NCBI GenBank assembly: GCA_029250345.1
Contig: JAQXFL010000015.1
Span: 1 to 6,143 of the forward strand
DNA length: 6,143 bases
DNA from: Candidatus Poseidoniaceae archaeon
Lineage (GTDB): Archaea > Thermoplasmatota > Poseidoniia > Poseidoniales > Poseidoniaceae
Reading direction: 5' to 3'
Below are positions 5,101-6,143 of the stretch, one piece after another; the first letter of the stretch is position 1; each line of letters starts with the position of its first letter. The position numbers were made by a program, and so were the translations under genes. Under the pieces are notes generated by a model. That model was not told where the DNA came from, searched no databases, and saw only the letters and a list, made by a program, of their open reading frames with translations.

Positions 5101-6143
5101 TTGAATTGCATCACAGAGAGGCTATGCCAGACTTGAATTTGCCGAATTTTGTTGACACCTATGTCGTACAGTCTGGTTCTGGCTCATCCAATACTTACGA
5201 TACATCGACTCAGCTGAAAGTTGGTGCAACCAGCAACAATGTGCAAGCGCTCTCCCTTCTTCGGATTCCGTTGAATTCTTTCCCCCAGCCAACCAATGCT
5301 CGAGTTACGGGTGCTGAATTGAATTTGTATTCTGAGTTTTCATCAGCGGTCGGCGAACCAATCGCTATCCGGCCAGTGCTCCAAGCGTGGAATACTTCGG
5401 CGAATGGCCTTACTTATGACGGCGTGAACAACTGGTCGCAAGCAGGAGGCCGCGACCTTGGAACCGACCTTGGTGCATACGTCGACCTGCAGGATTCGGT
5501 TGCTTCCGGATGGATGAATTGGGATGTCAGTGAGGCTGTTCAAGCAGCACTGGCTGCCGGCTCATCCACGCTTTCATTAGCCATTTACGCTTCGAACGAC
5601 ATCACTTCGTACACCAACGGACCCAATGTGGTGACCTTCACTTCGACGGACGGAACATCTGCTCAGCATCCTTGGCTGAACCTCACATGGTCGAACGGTA
5701 CAGGAACTGTTCCAGCCACATCCGGCGTAAACGCTGGACCTGCGAATGATTCAGTCTCATGGGATTCAAGTTCGCATGCATTGCTTGCAGATGAAATGCC
5801 TCTTTTCTCGTGGAGCTACCCATCATCGGTCGCAGCAGACGCATGGCGAATACACATTTTTGCTGACTCTACGGACGATATGGCGGGGCGATACACTTTC
5901 GATTCACGTGATGACCCCGACTTGTTTGATTTGCCAAACAAGACATTCCAACCGTCCTCCCCAGTTGACTACTCTTCGACGGTTCGGTGGACAGTTCAAC
6001 CGATCAATCTCGGTATGATTGGTCCTCAAAGCACCTCTACTCTTTTCCATGTGCCAGATGTTGACTCAGCAGAAGTGGACGCTACACATGCATGGGTCTC
6101 TTTCCAAGAAGGGGCGATGGTCGAAGGTGAAGGATATCCAACG
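2064..6143 (+). CDS. Giant secreted modular surface protein with tandem DNRLRE (CBM96-like) and FN3-like domains, 3' truncated by window
   Basis: One uninterrupted frame runs from the ATG at 2064 to the last base, giving 1360 residues with no stop. The N-terminus (MLRETAPRRTALTVFLVLMF) is a signal sequence. Four tandem units follow. Each starts with a DNRLRE-type beta-sandwich: DTY at residues 55, 373 (as DSY), 701 and 1031, then a [ST]-W/Y turn 80-86 residues later and a closing strand such as RPELVMV or KPELTFVYV. Each sandwich is followed by an FN3-like domain with an aromatic-R-V-R type strand (Y320, W647, W974, W1309). More than twenty N-glycosylation sequons are visible, and only six cysteines. 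DNRLRE/CBM96 domains occur in secreted carbohydrate-binding and adhesive proteins, so a role in attachment or polymer binding at the cell surface is inferred. No catalytic domain is seen. An ATG at 2034 would add 10 residues; 2064 gives the better signal peptide and fits the TATA-like element. The C-terminus, and any membrane or wall anchor, is outside the window. Confidence 0.9.
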   Translation, partial: MLRETAPRRTALTVFLVLMFLFADLLLPQSIDFDLELDDDSRISYVTSTDSVLSDTYIMEANPSSNYNTSATGFLGTSTSGFESRILFDFAMNFSSADSIQSATLNIVCDASSSSAATMNIYAASSNSWNSSTVTWYQSDMGTPWGDAGADGANDRSSWEPPFRAMTNGTYSLNVTAFAQDAASNNESHFGVLLSGLGSHFECKMSESFPVTDRPELVMVTSSNAAGDGGSVTSNFATDGLPLMTGGLILEADTAPTLSYESLIGAHVEFQLSLDSTFKDYNDLDWYYSTLTNSFATTSSSGTYTLPASDRFDNGSRVFYRVRSVDTTDTLSEWSTTESFLLPSHTVTDNGDGTASIEVTRDQLGDVGTFIEDSYSNELSKNTKYGSESTLQTSVTSNKESLIHLRMDLSLLGLPTNATIIDAQLNLTRDSSSNNPMLSMHEMESTSWIESELTWNRESNANSWSDGGRFSSSVASATGFNGTQTSDDYGFGFTDVAQSWLESGDTNASEFLITARGKDEAYSTTGTKSISFFSTEASLEDDQPYVYIHYGLNSGNQLSTVVLTGPAEDAAVWNQSGHNFTANLTPSITWTPSTSNNEMILQMATDEQFRNVVLTSNTGIESDFSPSDGILNMTGENTLAAGNMYFWRMAYMDSDGRYGPWSSSNFLVSSLESTWLGGERSEFRMKHGNGTTDGLYPECLDTYIDSGTPNQNYDEESKLLISYNTYPIEAMALLNCNLRSNLLPSGYAVESAQLSMVVANTPSNSPRVAVWESTQSNWTDSGATWNSYDGTNSWATAGAKGSERSSLLDSIQLDSSYSNGDRISWNVTLGVQNAMRQNSSADFMIGILGVGSGSNREVQLYPGFAADVRKPELTFVYVPGSNVVPVDPSPVSPLNGSWSMGTGVDQTPIKRPTLEWSFGNAAGVAGWAVQLDTADSFDSASLLTRTSWNDGGFDSTNFTYTPTSDLDDGATWYWRVRAISATNQIGNWSNAFTFSVPDLTTWQTCADGSCASVELHHREAMPDLNLPNFVDTYVVQSGSGSSNTYDTSTQLKVGATSNNVQALSLLRIPLNSFPQPTNARVTGAELNLYSEFSSAVGEPIAIRPVLQAWNTSANGLTYDGVNNWSQAGGRDLGTDLGAYVDLQDSVASGWMNWDVSEAVQAALAAGSSTLSLAIYASNDITSYTNGPNVVTFTSTDGTSAQHPWLNLTWSNGTGTVPATSGVNAGPANDSVSWDSSSHALLADEMPLFSWSYPSSVAADAWRIHIFADSTDDMAGRYTFDSRDDPDLFDLPNKTFQPSSPVDYSSTVRWTVQPINLGMIGPQSTSTLFHVPDVDSAEVDATHAWVSFQEGAMVEGEGYPT
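2211..3096 (+). repeat. Module 1: DNRLRE sandwich plus FN3-like domain
   Basis: The DNRLRE part spans residues about 50-222. It contains DTYI (55-58), an NYNT turn (66-69), the strand ATLNIVCDA, SWNSSTVTW with the key T-W at 135-136, and the closing strand RPELVMV (214-220). Two cysteines (109 and 203) lie within it. The FN3-like part spans about 247-345, with the strand YRVRSVD beginning at Y320 and ending in TTESFLL. A TDNGDGT loop in the linker to module 2 could bind calcium but lacks a full DxDxDG motif. Confidence 0.75.
3168..4073 (+). repeat. Module 2: DNRLRE sandwich plus FN3-like domain
   Basis: The DNRLRE part spans residues about 369-551. It opens with EDSY (D373), so serine replaces the usual threonine. 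It continues with KYGSESTL, strand ATIIDAQLNLT, ELTWN (T454-W455), the helix-like FTDVAQSWLESG and the closing PYVYIHY (544-550). It has no cysteine. The FN3-like part spans about 559-670, with strand FWRMAYMDSDG (W647) and GPWSSSNFLV at the end. Confidence 0.75.
4152..5057 (+). repeat. Module 3: DNRLRE sandwich plus FN3-like domain
   Basis: The DNRLRE part spans residues about 697-880. It contains DTYID (D701), NYDEESKLLIS, strand AQLSMVV, ATWNS (T784-W785) and the closing KPELTFVYV. Cysteines 699 and 736 flank its first hairpin. The FN3-like part spans about 883-998, with the strand YWRVRAIS (W974) and GNWSNAFTFSV at its end. The linker that follows carries CADGSC (1005-1010), the only closely spaced cysteine pair in the visible protein. 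Confidence 0.75.
5142..6062 (+). repeat. Module 4: DNRLRE sandwich plus FN3-like domain
   Basis: The DNRLRE part spans residues about 1027-1210. It contains DTYV (D1031), TYDTSTQLKVG, strand AELNLYS, GLTYD (T1117-Y1118, tyrosine in place of the tryptophan found in the other modules), MNWDVSEAVQAAL and the closing PWLNLTW. It has no cysteine. The FN3-like part spans about 1215-1333, with strand RWTVQPIN (W1309), and ends STLFHVPDV. The remaining 27 residues resemble the linkers that precede each DTY motif. Confidence 0.75.

Noticed and set aside
2064..6143. Repeated units considered as a CRISPR array or DNA-level tandem repeat
   Set aside because: The similarity is at the protein-motif level over about 950-990 bases per unit; no identical short direct repeats with spacers are seen.

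Overview
The window looks archaeal. It carries a complete clamp-loader small subunit (RfcS) of the archaeal/eukaryotic type. It also carries genes for surface proteins rich in Asn-Xaa-Ser/Thr sequons, and shows compact gene spacing. The combination of an RfcS with a giant secreted DNRLRE/Ig-like protein, plus the codon and residue style, suggests a marine planktonic euryarchaeote such as Marine Group II (Poseidoniales). That placement is inference: no rRNA or other taxonomic marker is present.

Layout. (1) Positions 4-699, plus strand: a small membrane-anchored protein with hydrophobic N-terminal segments and a sequon-bearing, beta-rich C-terminal domain; its start may lie outside the window. 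(2) 694-894, minus strand: a possible 66-residue hypothetical protein that converges on gene 1 with overlapping stop codons (TCATGA). (3) About 898-937: a short T-run, a weak stem-loop and three exact tandem GTGAAA hexamers, directly after the rfcS stop codon. (4) 938-1894, minus strand: rfcS with all diagnostic motifs. (5) 1895-2063: a divergent intergenic region of about 170 bp with a 6+6 bp inverted repeat near its middle and a TATA-like element facing the next gene. (6) 2064 to the window end, plus strand, open at the 3' edge: 1360 visible residues of a giant exported modular protein. It has a signal sequence and then four tandem units of about 318-330 residues, each a DNRLRE (CBM96-like) beta-sandwich followed by an FN3-like domain. 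A fifth unit appears to begin just past the window edge.

How the genes relate. RfcS is a housekeeping replication protein and probably has no functional tie to its neighbours. The two plus-strand genes both encode envelope or extracellular proteins. The large protein is most simply read as a cell-surface adhesin or glycan-binding stalk, but its ligand cannot be read from sequence. No mobile element, CRISPR array, tRNA or rRNA was seen. The feature most worth follow-up is the giant repeat protein: it has no stop codon in the window, so ordinary open-frame listing misses it, while out-of-frame and antisense shadows are called in its place.
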